From Hyphomicrobiales bacterium (lineage in GTDB: Bacteria; Pseudomonadota; Alphaproteobacteria; Rhizobiales; Aestuariivirgaceae): 5,839 bases of DNA. Position 1 is the stretch's first letter. Every line of letters begins with the position of its first letter. The DNA lies in assembly GCA_027030295.1 (NCBI GenBank), contig JALVFB010000011.1, forward strand, positions 1-5,839. Direction: 5' to 3'. A program made the position numbers and the translations under genes. Positions 1 through 5,839 of the stretch are shown here, one piece after another. Under the pieces are notes generated by a model that ran no database searches, had not been told where the DNA came from, and was given only the letters and a program-made list of their open reading frames with translations.

Positions 1-404
1 GCCTGGCCATCTGCCCGTGGAACAAGTTCGCGAAAGAGGCGCGGGAGGAGCGTCTGAAGCCGCGGCCGCATCTCGTCGAGACGCCATTGGAAGAGCTGCT
101 GACGCTGAACGAACCCGCCTTCCGCAAGATGTTCGCCGGCACGCCGGTGCGCCGCGCCGGCTACGAGCGCTTTCTCGCCAACGTGTGCATCGCCACCGGC
201 AACAGCGGCGATGCCCGCTTCGTCCCGCTGCTGAAACGCCGCCTGGCCGGCGAACCGCCACTCGTGCGCGCCATGGCCGTATGGGCGCTAAGCCGCCTGT
301 TGCCAGGGAACGAATTTGCATCGCTGAAAACCCGGTTCCTGCCACACGAAACCGACGATCATGTGCGCGCCGAATGGCGCGCCGAAGAGCGATCCGATCC
401 ATGA
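1..404 (+). CDS. queG: Epoxyqueuosine reductase QueG, C-terminal part (5' truncated by window edge)
   Basis: QueG reduces epoxyqueuosine to queuosine in the wobble position of certain tRNAs, using cobalamin and two [4Fe-4S] clusters in the cytoplasm. Only the last 133 residues are visible, read from base 3. They begin LAICPWNKFAKEAREE; the ICPWNKFA segment is the hallmark end of the second ferredoxin-type cluster, with its final cysteine. After it come the family's C-terminal segments: LLTLNEPAFRKMFAGTPVRR, then a HEAT-like helical region (NVCIATGNSGDARFVPLL, AVWALSRLL), ending near DDHVRAEW, all typical of QueG. The cobalamin-binding domain and the other cluster cysteines lie to the left, outside the window. 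The stop is TGA at 402-404. The next gene starts 121 bases later, with no convincing terminator between. I am confident of the family from the CPWNKFA motif plus the tail. Confidence 0.93.
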   Translation, partial: LAICPWNKFAKEAREERLKPRPHLVETPLEELLTLNEPAFRKMFAGTPVRRAGYERFLANVCIATGNSGDARFVPLLKRRLAGEPPLVRAMAVWALSRLLPGNEFASLKTRFLPHETDDHVRAEWRAEERSDP

Positions 405-525
405 ACCCCCATTTCCGGTGCCGCGCGACACCGCCCGCCTTATTCATGCCACGGGGAACGGATTGAACGGCGCGATGGATTTGATTAAGGCTGTGCACGG
501 CCAGCCCGAAAACGGAATTTCGATC

Positions 526-2076
526 ATGCGCATCTTCTCCGCCATTCTCGGCGCCACCCTGCTGGCGCTGTTCGTTCCTTTCGCCCCGGCGAAGGCGTGG
601 GCGCAGCCTGCGTTGCGGCTGTCCGAAGCCGCCGCGCCCACCCCGCAGGCCGCGCAACGGCAAATCCCCATGCCGGCGCTGGTCTTCGATCTGGATACCG
701 GCGAGGTGCTCCTGGCCCATGACGCCGGCCAGCGCTGGTATCCGGCCTCGCTCACCAAGCTGATGACGGCCTATCTGGTCATGGACGCGGTGGATCGCGG
801 TCTTCTGTCCTTCACCGCGCAGGCCACCATTTCCAAAAAAGCGATTTACAGCATCGAGCGTGGCGCCTCTGTCTATGGCGCCAGGCCCGGCGATGTCATG
901 CGCATCGGCGACATGCTCAGCTTCCTCATGGTGCGCTCCGACGCCGACATGGCCAATGCGCTCGCCGAGGCCGTGGCCGGCGGCATGCAGGCCTTCGTGG
1001 AACGCATGAACGAGGCGGCGGCGAGGCTGGGCATGACCGGTTCCAGCTTCGCCAACCCGCATGGCATGCACAGTCCCGAACAGTTCACCACCGCGCGGGA
1101 CATGGGCGTGCTCGCACGCGCCATCTACACCCGGTTCCTGAAAAAACATCCGGACTGGTGGCGCTTTTTCGCCACCCGGCGGGTGCGGAAAACCGTGGTG
1201 AGGAAGAACAAGGCCCGCACCTATACCCTGAAAAACCGCAACTACCTGCTGTTCATGATGCCCGAGGCCGACGGCATGAAAACGGGCTTCCTGTGCACCT
1301 CCGGCTTCAACCTCATCGCCACCGCGCGCCGCAATGGCACACGGCTGGCCGCCGTGGTGTTCGGCCGCCGCTCCGCCTATAACCGGGCCAGTGTGGCGCG
1401 GGTATTGCTGGAGGAAGGCTTCCGTCGCAAGGGTTCCGGAAAAACCTCGCGGGTGCGCCTTGCGCAACTGCGCAATGGGCTGGCGCCGGCGGTGAACATG
1501 CGCCCGCATGTCTGCAACAAGCGCGTCATCCCGGAGGTGACGGACAGGCTGAACACACTCTCCGGCTGGGCGGTGTTGCTGGGACCGTTCAAGACGTCGC
1601 TGCGCGCGCTGGGGGTGGTGGAGGCGGAGCTGCTGGCGGCCGAGCTGGCCGATGCCGGAAAGCCCTATGGAACGCTGGTGATCCCCGTGAAGGAGGCCGC
1701 GCAGGTGGGCGCGCCACGCATCTGGCAGGTGGGGCTGGACGCGAAGGGCCACGCCAGAAAACCGCGCCGCCGTTACGGATATGGCGCGCTGATCTGGCAG
1801 CTGGACGAGCCGCAGGCGCTTGACATCTGCAAACGCGCCGCGGCGCATCGCGTGGGCTGCGCCGTGCAGGCGCCAATGGAACTGGCGCGCCTGCGCGAGG
1901 AGTTGCGCAACCTGGCGGCGAAGCGCCGCGCCGCCCGCAAACGAACGCGGGCCCGCCGCAAGGAGTGGCGCCGCAAGGCCGTGCACAACCGCCGGAAGGC
2001 GCCGCGCCGCCGCTATCACGTGGTGATGCAGGCGGGGAAAGGCACGCCGGCCAAGCAAAAGACCACACGCCGCTGA
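526..2076 (+). CDS. Secreted D-alanyl-D-alanine carboxypeptidase, peptidase S11 (DacA/PBP5-like) with C-terminal extension
   Basis: Enzymes of this family remove the terminal D-Ala from peptidoglycan pentapeptides in the periplasm. I chose ATG 526 (516 residues) because it gives a clean signal peptide: MRIFSAILGATLLALFVPF, then probable cleavage after AWA at residue 26. The frame is open further upstream (ATG 475, and into queG), but those starts bury the signal. A weak GGA lies 8 bases upstream. Catalytic motifs: S75-L-T-K78 (SxxK, nucleophile) and K252-T-G254 (KTG). The position of the SxN motif reads S138-D-A140, so the usual asparagine is absent. The S11 domain covers about residues 45-300. 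Residues about 347-450 include WAVLLGPF and RIWQVGLD segments that resemble degenerate SPOR repeats; SPOR domains are common in alphaproteobacterial members. The last 51 residues hold 24 Lys/Arg. folP follows after 16 bases, suggesting one transcript. The family is sure; catalytic activity is less so. Confidence 0.93.
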   Translation: MRIFSAILGATLLALFVPFAPAKAWAQPALRLSEAAAPTPQAAQRQIPMPALVFDLDTGEVLLAHDAGQRWYPASLTKLMTAYLVMDAVDRGLLSFTAQATISKKAIYSIERGASVYGARPGDVMRIGDMLSFLMVRSDADMANALAEAVAGGMQAFVERMNEAAARLGMTGSSFANPHGMHSPEQFTTARDMGVLARAIYTRFLKKHPDWWRFFATRRVRKTVVRKNKARTYTLKNRNYLLFMMPEADGMKTGFLCTSGFNLIATARRNGTRLAAVVFGRRSAYNRASVARVLLEEGFRRKGSGKTSRVRLAQLRNGLAPAVNMRPHVCNKRVIPEVTDRLNTLSGWAVLLGPFKTSLRALGVVEAELLAAELADAGKPYGTLVIPVKEAAQVGAPRIWQVGLDAKGHARKPRRRYGYGALIWQLDEPQALDICKRAAAHRVGCAVQAPMELARLREELRNLAAKRRAARKRTRARRKEWRRKAVHNRRKAPRRRYHVVMQAGKGTPAKQKTTRR

Positions 2077-2092
2077 GCCATGCCAAACAGCC

Positions 2093-3172
2093 ATGAGTGA
2101 TAACGGCGACAAATTGCATATACTGCCGGAAGGGCTGCTCCACGGCATGGATGCGCGCCAGGCGCTGGCGCGCGGGCTGGCCCTGCCGCTGGCTGGCAAG
2201 TCGCTGGCCTTCACCTGCGCCTGGCTGGTGCATGATTGCGCCGGCACCGGCGAACGTTCCCGCCGCCTGCTCTCGGCGACGGAGCTGCGCCAGCAGGCCG
2301 GAACCGACACACTGCTGGCGGACTGGCTGGCCCGGCTGGCCGCCCCCCGCACGGCGTTCGCCGGCATCGCGCTCGACCGCCCGCGCATCATGGGCATCGT
2401 CAACGTCACGCCGGACAGCTTCTCCGACGGCGGCCGGTTTTCCAGCGCGCAAGAAGCCGTCGACCATGGCCGCCGGCTGGCGGAGGCTGGCGCGGACGTG
2501 CTGGACGTGGGCGGCGAATCCACCCGCCCCGGCGCGGCGGCCGTCTCCGTGCGGGAGGAGATGGATCGCGTTCTGCCCGTCATCGAGGCGCTGGCCGCGG
2601 ATGGCCTGTGCGTGAGCGTGGACACCCGCAAGGCGGCGGTGATGGAAGCGGCGGTGCGCGCCGGCGCGCGCATCGTCAACGACGTCTCCGCCCTCGCCCA
2701 CGATCCCGAGGCCGCCGCCATGGTGGCGCGGCTGGGGGTGCCGGTGATCCTGATGCACATGCGTGGCGAACCGGCCACCATGATGGAGCACGCGCATTAC
2801 GAGGATGCGGCGCTGGAGGTCTTCGACGAACTGGGCCAGGCCATCGAGCGCGCCATGGCTGCCGGCATCGCCCGGAAGAACATCATGATCGACCCCGGCA
2901 TCGGCTTCGCCAAGGACACCGACCACAACCTGCGCATCCTGCGCCGCCTGGCGCTGTTCCACGGCCATGGCCTGCCGCTGCTCTACGCCGCCTCGCGCAA
3001 GCGTTTCATCGGCGAGGTCACCGGCGTGGCGGAAGCGAAGGGCCGCCTGGCCGGGTCGCTGGCGGTGGCGCAAATGGCCTTTCTGGCCGGGGCGCAGATG
3101 GTGCGGGTGCACGACGTGCGCGAAACGGCGGAGATGGCGGCGATGTTGCATGCAATCATCACCCGCGGCTGA
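2093..3172 (+). CDS. folP: Dihydropteroate synthase with N-terminal extension
   Basis: FolP condenses 6-hydroxymethyl-7,8-dihydropterin diphosphate with p-aminobenzoate to give dihydropteroate in cytoplasmic folate synthesis; it is the sulfonamide target. The TIM-barrel motifs appear in order: IMGIVNVTPDSFSDGG (residues 99-114), GGESTRPGA (140-148), VDTRKAAV (176-183), VNDVSAL (195-201), ILMHMRG (219-225), DPGIGFAKD (267-275), SRKRFIGE (301-308) and VRVHD (337-341). No expected motif is missing. The protein has 359 residues where typical DHPS has about 270-290; the excess is an N-terminal segment of about 95 residues before RPRIMG, containing GLLHGMDARQALARGLALPLAG. It is in frame and has coding character; I recall similar extensions in some alphaproteobacterial FolP proteins. 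ATG 2093 lacks a clear Shine-Dalgarno sequence and lies 16 bases after the peptidase stop, so translation may be coupled. folP directly before glmM is a widespread proteobacterial order. Confidence 0.97.
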   Translation: MSDNGDKLHILPEGLLHGMDARQALARGLALPLAGKSLAFTCAWLVHDCAGTGERSRRLLSATELRQQAGTDTLLADWLARLAAPRTAFAGIALDRPRIMGIVNVTPDSFSDGGRFSSAQEAVDHGRRLAEAGADVLDVGGESTRPGAAAVSVREEMDRVLPVIEALAADGLCVSVDTRKAAVMEAAVRAGARIVNDVSALAHDPEAAAMVARLGVPVILMHMRGEPATMMEHAHYEDAALEVFDELGQAIERAMAAGIARKNIMIDPGIGFAKDTDHNLRILRRLALFHGHGLPLLYAASRKRFIGEVTGVAEAKGRLAGSLAVAQMAFLAGAQMVRVHDVRETAEMAAMLHAIITRG

Positions 3173-3198
3173 TCTGCCGCCATGATCATGCCCCGCGC

Positions 3199-3228
3199 TT
3201 GGCCCGTGACGACGCCCTGGCATATAAA
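3199..3228 (+). promoter_or_regulatory. Candidate sigma70-type promoter for glmM
   Basis: TTGGCC (3199-3204) and TATAAA (3223-3228) are separated by 18 bases. The -10 matches TATAAT at five of six positions and the -35 matches TTGACA at four. It sits in the only A/T-rich patch between folP and glmM, which stands out in this G+C-rich sequence, and would leave a leader of roughly 85 bases. This is pattern matching only; glmM may also be read through from folP. Confidence 0.35.
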
Positions 3229-3241
3229 TGAGCCGACAGGG

Positions 3242-3268
3242 GGCGGATACGAAAAATTCATTTCCGCC
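3242..3268 (+). promoter_or_regulatory. Interrupted dyad in the glmM leader
   Basis: GGCGGA (3242-3247) is the reverse complement of TCCGCC (3263-3268). The symmetry continues inside with GAA (3251-3253) against TTC (3257-3259), centred on 3255. It lies just downstream of the candidate -10 box, so it could be an operator or a hairpin near the 5' end of the transcript. No run of T follows that would make it a terminator. Role unknown. Confidence 0.3.
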
Positions 3269-3287
3269 GTGGTAGTGATTGTCTGTT

Positions 3288-3302
3288 TGGGGCGTGGCCC
3301 CA
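3288..3302 (+). promoter_or_regulatory. Short G/C hairpin just upstream of the glmM ribosome binding site
   Basis: TGGGGC (3288-3293) pairs perfectly with GCCCCA (3297-3302) around a GTG loop. The hairpin ends four bases before the GGAGG ribosome binding site. It could help keep the binding site open, or take part in an alternative fold, for instance CCAC 3300-3303 against GTGG 3305-3308. The inverted repeat is read directly; a regulatory role is a guess. Confidence 0.35.
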
Positions 3303-3306
3303 CGGT

Positions 3307-3311
3307 GGAGG
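3307..3311 (+). promoter_or_regulatory. Ribosome binding site of glmM (decides the start codon)
   Basis: GGAGG lies 10 bases before ATG 3322. The in-frame TTG at 3313 is only one base after it, too close to be used, so ATG 3322, which gives the canonical [10 protein letters not shown] start, is preferred. Confidence 0.75.
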
Positions 3312-3321
3312 ATTGTGTGCG

Positions 3322-4665
3322 ATGAGCAGAAAGTATTTCGGCACCGATGGCGTGCGTGGCAAGGCCAATGTCACACCGCTGGATCCGGAAACCGTGGTGC
3401 GGCTGGGCATGGCGGTGGGCGCCACATTCGCCAACGGACACCGCTCGCGGGTGGTCATCGGCAAGGACACGCGCCTTTCCGGCTACATGATCGAACAGGC
3501 GCTCACGGCGGGTTTCCTGTCCGTGGGCATGGACGTGTTCCTGCTGGGGCCGGTGCCGACGCCGGGCGTGGCCATGCTCACCCGCTCGCTCCGCGCCGAT
3601 CTGGGCGTGATGCTTTCGGCCTCGCACAATCCCTATCATGACAACGGCATCAAGTTTTTCGGTCCCGATGGCGAAAAGCTCACCGACGAACAGGAAAAAC
3701 GCATCGAGGTGTTGCTGGAAAGCGACCTTTCCCGCTACGCCGCCGCGCCGGACAGGCTGGGGCGGGCCACCCGCATCGAGGACGCCCGCGCCCGCTACGT
3801 CGAATTCGTCAAGCGCACGGTGCCGCGCCATTTCGGCCTCGATGGCCTGCGCGTGGTGATCGACTGCGCCAATGGCGCCGCCTACAAGATCGCGCCTCTG
3901 GCCCTGTGGGAGCTGGGGGCGGAGGTCATCAAGATCGGGATAGAACCCAACGGCTTCAACATCAACGACGGCTGCGGCTCCACTGCTCCCACCCTGTTGC
4001 AATCCAAGGTGATGGAATATCGCGCCGACATCGGCATCGCGCTGGATGGCGACGCCGACCGCGTCATCATCGTGGACGAGAAGGGCGCCATCGTGGATGG
4101 CGACCAGATCCTGGCGCTGATCGCCACGCATCAGCGCGCCAATGGCAGGCTGCGCGGCGACGGCGTGGTGGCCACCATCATGTCCAACCTCGGGCTGGAG
4201 CGTTTCATGCGGCAGCAGGGGCTGACGCTTTACCGCTCGCAGGTGGGCGACCGCTATGTCTATCAGATGATGAAGGAAAAGGGGTGCAACGTCGGCGGCG
4301 AGCAGTCCGGACACGTGATTCTCACCGACTACAACACCACCGGCGACGGTCTGGTGGCGGCGCTGCAGGTGCTGGTGGCGGTGCGGGCGCGGGGCAAGCC
4401 GGTTTCGGAAGTCTGCCACCTGTTCGAACCGGTGCCGCAGGTGATGACCAACGTGCCCTATGCCGGCGCCAATCCGCTGGAAGACGCCGCCGTGCGAAAA
4501 GTGATCGCGGAAGCGGAAAAAAGGCTGGGCGAGCAGGGGCGGTTGGTCATCCGCCCCTCCGGCACCGAACCGGTCATAAGGGTGATGGCGCAGGGCGACG
4601 ACGAGGCGCTCATCGCCGAGGTGGTGGAGAGCATCGCCGAGGCGGTGCGCCGCAAGGCCGCCTGA
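3322..4665 (+). CDS. glmM: Phosphoglucosamine mutase GlmM
   Basis: GlmM converts glucosamine-6-phosphate to glucosamine-1-phosphate in the cytoplasm, on the way to UDP-GlcNAc for peptidoglycan and lipopolysaccharide. The protein has 447 residues, the normal length, and begins [16 protein letters not shown] as GlmM does. All four alpha-D-phosphohexomutase signatures are intact: the phosphoserine loop [16 protein letters not shown] with catalytic S101; the metal-binding loop LDGDADR with D242, D244 and D246; the sugar-binding loop GGEQSGH (325-331); and the phosphate-binding loop [12 protein letters not shown] (411-422). The SASHNP and GEQSGH context separates it from phosphomannomutase/phosphoglucomutase relatives. 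ATG 3322 is backed by GGAGG at 3307-3311. The stop is TGA 4663-4665, with a hairpin beginning 9 bases later. It follows folP in the common folP-glmM order, but with a 149-base leader holding a candidate promoter and dyads, so it may be partly independently expressed. Confidence 0.98.
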   Translation: MSRKYFGTDGVRGKANVTPLDPETVVRLGMAVGATFANGHRSRVVIGKDTRLSGYMIEQALTAGFLSVGMDVFLLGPVPTPGVAMLTRSLRADLGVMLSASHNPYHDNGIKFFGPDGEKLTDEQEKRIEVLLESDLSRYAAAPDRLGRATRIEDARARYVEFVKRTVPRHFGLDGLRVVIDCANGAAYKIAPLALWELGAEVIKIGIEPNGFNINDGCGSTAPTLLQSKVMEYRADIGIALDGDADRVIIVDEKGAIVDGDQILALIATHQRANGRLRGDGVVATIMSNLGLERFMRQQGLTLYRSQVGDRYVYQMMKEKGCNVGGEQSGHVILTDYNTTGDGLVAALQVLVAVRARGKPVSEVCHLFEPVPQVMTNVPYAGANPLEDAAVRKVIAEAEKRLGEQGRLVIRPSGTEPVIRVMAQGDDEALIAEVVESIAEAVRRKAA

Positions 4666-4674
4666 ATCGGAAAC

Positions 4675-4699
4675 CGCCGCTGGCGCTTTGCCAGCGGCG
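4675..4699. terminator. Perfect hairpin between convergent genes, probable transcription terminator
   Basis: CGCCGCTGGC (4675-4684) pairs with GCCAGCGGCG (4690-4699) around a five-base GCTTT loop. The 10-bp perfect stem starts 9 bases after the glmM stop and lies between glmM and the convergent DUF465 gene, so it could serve both strands. Neither side has a strong T run: the plus strand continues TGCGCGTCATT, the minus strand GGTTTCCGATT. It may be a weak intrinsic terminator or a 3'-end stabilising hairpin. Confidence 0.5.
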
Positions 4700-4780
4700 T
4701 GCGCGTCATTCTCCGCGCATCCGGTCCGCCACGCGGAGCAAACGCTTCTTCAGGAGAACACGAATCTTCCCGCCAGCCTT

Positions 4781-4960
4781 TCAGGCGGCGTTGTTTTGCT
4801 TGCGCAAGCGCTCAATCTCTTCCTTGATGTGCAATTTTTCGAGTTTGAGTTTCTTGATCTCCAGATCGTCCACGCTCGGGTGGTTCATCATGTCCGCGAT
4901 CTGATCTTCCAGTTGTTGGTGCTTCGCTTCCAGCTCGCGGATATGGGCTTCCAGAGACAT
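4781..4960 (-). CDS. Small coiled-coil protein of the DUF465 (YdcH) family
   Basis: The protein has 59 residues: MSLEAHIRELEAKHQQLEDQ, a short break around MMNHPSVDD (24-32), then a second charged helix with IKKLKLEKLHIKEEIERLRK. The pattern of an N-terminal helix with ELExKHxxLE, a central break near a conserved Asp, and a terminal KLxxKEEIERL helix matches DUF465, a family of small cytoplasmic proteins of unknown function that are very common in proteobacteria, often near unrelated housekeeping genes. The two helices probably form an antiparallel hairpin or oligomeric coiled coil (inference). I chose ATG 4960 rather than the longer in-frame start at 4993 because MSLEAHI is the family-like beginning and a GGGAGG site precedes it. 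It lies 122 bases downstream of sdhB on the same strand and converges with glmM. Confidence 0.88.
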   Translation of the reverse strand: MSLEAHIRELEAKHQQLEDQIADMMNHPSVDDLEIKKLKLEKLHIKEEIERLRKQNNAA

Positions 4961-4970
4961 GGGTGCAGAT

Positions 4971-4976
4971 CCTCCC
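4971..4976 (-). promoter_or_regulatory. Ribosome binding site of the DUF465 gene
   Basis: On the minus strand GGGAGG precedes ATG 4960 by 10 bases. This supports the shorter 59-residue start over the in-frame ATG at 4993, which lies upstream of the site. Confidence 0.6.
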
Positions 4977-4981
4977 TCGCT

Positions 4982-4995
4982 ACGTGTTGCCACGT
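4982..4995. repeat. Small inverted repeat upstream of the DUF465 gene
   Basis: ACGTG (4982-4986) and CACGT (4991-4995) flank a TTGC loop, just upstream of the ribosome binding site on the minus strand. A 5-bp repeat can occur by chance. It could be a protein-binding dyad or a leader hairpin; nothing else supports either. Confidence 0.2.
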
Positions 4996-5082
4996 GAGAC
5001 AGTCTGCCACATTTCGCCAGGAGAGTCGATTGCCGGCGGTCAAACTGACGGATTTTTCAGGGTATGCTGAAGCGCGACGTCT

Positions 5083-5839
5083 TCACGCCTTGCGGTTGGC
5101 CAGCAGGCGCTTGATGCCGGCAATCGCGCGGGCCGGATTCAGTCCCTTCGGGCACACCCGCACGCAGTTCATGATGGTGTGGCAGCGATACAGCCGAAAC
5201 GGATCGTCCAGCTGATCCAGCCGCTCGCCGGTGGCCTCGTCGCGCGAATCGGAAATCCACCGCCACGCCTGAAGCAATGCCGCCGGGCCGAGGTAGCGCT
5301 CCTGATTCCACCAGTAGGAGGGGCAGGACGTGGAGCAGCAGGCGCACAGGATGCACTCGTAAAGCCCGTCCAGCTTCGCCCGGTCTTCCTTCGACTGCGG
5401 CCATTCGCGCTCCGGCGCCGGCGTGTCCGTCTTCAGCCACGGTTCGATGAGCCGGTGCTGGGCATAGAACAGGGTCAGATCCGGCACCAGATCCTTCACC
5501 ACCTCCATGTGCGGCAGTGGATGGATGCGCACCGGTTCCTCGAAGTCGGCGATGGGCCGGATGCAGGCCAGCGTGTTCTCGCCGTTGATGTTCATGGAGC
5601 ACGAACCGCAGATGCCCTCGCGGCAGGAACGGCGGAAGGTGAGCGTGGAGTCGATGTTGTCCTTGATCCAGAGGAGCGCGTTCAGCACCATCGGCCCGCA
5701 GTCGTCGAGATCGACGAAATAGGTGTCCAGCCGCGGATTGTCGCCGGTATCCGGGTCGAAGCGGTAGATGCGGAACTCCTTCAGGTTGGCCGCACCGTCC
5801 GGTTTCGGCCATACCTTGCCGTCCCTGACCTTCGAATTC
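5083..5839 (-). CDS. sdhB: Succinate dehydrogenase iron-sulfur subunit SdhB (start codon just outside the window)
   Basis: SdhB passes electrons from the flavoprotein SdhA to membrane ubiquinone in complex II of the TCA cycle and respiratory chain. Of the protein, 251 residues are visible, read from base 5838, and about 8-10 N-terminal residues are missing; an internal Met at 5691 is not the start because conserved sequence ([32 protein letters not shown]) lies upstream of it. Counting from the first visible residue: the [2Fe-2S] ligands are C72, C77, C80 and C92 ([10 protein letters not shown], then LAC); the [4Fe-4S] ligands C162, C165, C168 and C229; the [3Fe-4S] ligands C172, C219 and C225. 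Spacing agrees with E. coli SdhB, but the third [2Fe-2S] ligand is Cys where I recall E. coli having Asp. SCPSYWWN carries the Trp residues near the quinone site. The stop is TGA at 5085-5083. The rest of an sdh operon would lie to the right. Confidence 0.98.
   Translation of the reverse strand, partial: NSKVRDGKVWPKPDGAANLKEFRIYRFDPDTGDNPRLDTYFVDLDDCGPMVLNALLWIKDNIDSTLTFRRSCREGICGSCSMNINGENTLACIRPIADFEEPVRIHPLPHMEVVKDLVPDLTLFYAQHRLIEPWLKTDTPAPEREWPQSKEDRAKLDGLYECILCACCSTSCPSYWWNQERYLGPAALLQAWRWISDSRDEATGERLDQLDDPFRLYRCHTIMNCVRVCPKGLNPARAIAGIKRLLANRKA

Noticed and set aside
416..433. CGGTG/CACCG inverted repeat after queG as a terminator
   Set aside because: Only a 5-bp stem with an 8-base loop and no T run afterwards; not distinguishable from chance in G+C-rich DNA.
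463..488. TTGAAC (463-468) as the -35 of a promoter for the peptidase
   Set aside because: The best -10 candidates near TTAAGG or TAAGGC match the consensus poorly, so I do not call it.
361..525. Upstream in-frame starts for the peptidase (361 inside queG; ATG 475)
   Set aside because: Both put extra polar residues before the hydrophobic signal segment. ATG 526 gives a normal Sec signal peptide starting MRIF and has a weak GGA at a suitable distance.
3181..3190. Perfect 10-base palindrome CATGATCATG after folP
   Set aside because: It has no flanking symmetry or second copy and no link to a known site; a single short palindrome is expected by chance.
1589..3223. Long open frame on the minus strand (544 codons) opposite the peptidase end and folP
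   Set aside because: Its translation is low-complexity His/Arg/Ala/Pro-rich with no recognisable motif, as expected for the antisense of a G+C-rich gene. The plus strand carries all the FolP motifs.
2983..4419. Long open frame on the minus strand (478 codons) opposite glmM
   Set aside because: It is a codon-bias shadow of glmM: composition rich in His, Arg and Ala, no family motif, no ribosome binding site, while glmM is complete on the other strand.
4770..4788. CCGCC/GGCGG inverted repeat overlapping the DUF465 stop codon
   Set aside because: Short 5-bp stem with a 9-base loop and no T run; the 4675-4699 hairpin is a much better terminator candidate.
5015..5043. TTGACC on the minus strand (5043-5038) as the -35 of a promoter for the DUF465 gene
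   Set aside because: The sequence 17 bases on is CTGGCG, which is not a credible -10 box.

Overview
The window is a G+C-rich stretch of housekeeping genes, most likely from an alphaproteobacterium. The evidence for that placement is the SdhB sequence (all-cysteine [2Fe-2S] site and the N-terminal region around VWPKPDG and EFRIYRFDP), the S11 peptidase with the GMKTGF and CTSGFNL signatures, a dihydropteroate synthase with an N-terminal extension, and a small DUF465 protein. The placement is inferred from remembered family patterns and was not tested by a search.

Layout, left to right. Plus strand: the 3' end of queG (epoxyqueuosine reductase, tRNA modification); a secreted penicillin-binding-protein-type D-Ala-D-Ala carboxypeptidase (DacA-like) with a long C-terminal extension; folP (dihydropteroate synthase, folate synthesis) only 16 bases further on; then, after a 149-base leader, glmM (phosphoglucosamine mutase, cell-wall precursor synthesis). 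A perfect 10-bp hairpin follows glmM. Minus strand, convergent with these: a 59-residue coiled-coil DUF465/YdcH-type protein and, upstream of it, sdhB (succinate dehydrogenase iron-sulfur subunit), whose first few codons lie beyond the right edge.

The plus-strand genes share a loose theme. GlmM makes glucosamine-1-phosphate for UDP-GlcNAc and peptidoglycan, the carboxypeptidase trims peptidoglycan stem peptides, and FolP sits beside glmM as it does in many proteobacteria. The peptidase and folP are probably cotranscribed; glmM may have its own promoter inside its leader. On the minus strand sdhB would be the end of an sdh operon coming from the right.

I found no mobile element, CRISPR array, tRNA, rRNA or evident novel multi-gene system. 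The points worth a second look are modest: the peptidase lacks the usual asparagine of its SxN active-site motif and has a very basic tail; FolP carries about 95 extra N-terminal residues; and the glmM leader holds several dyads plus a reading frame, in phase with folP, whose stop overlaps the glmM start.
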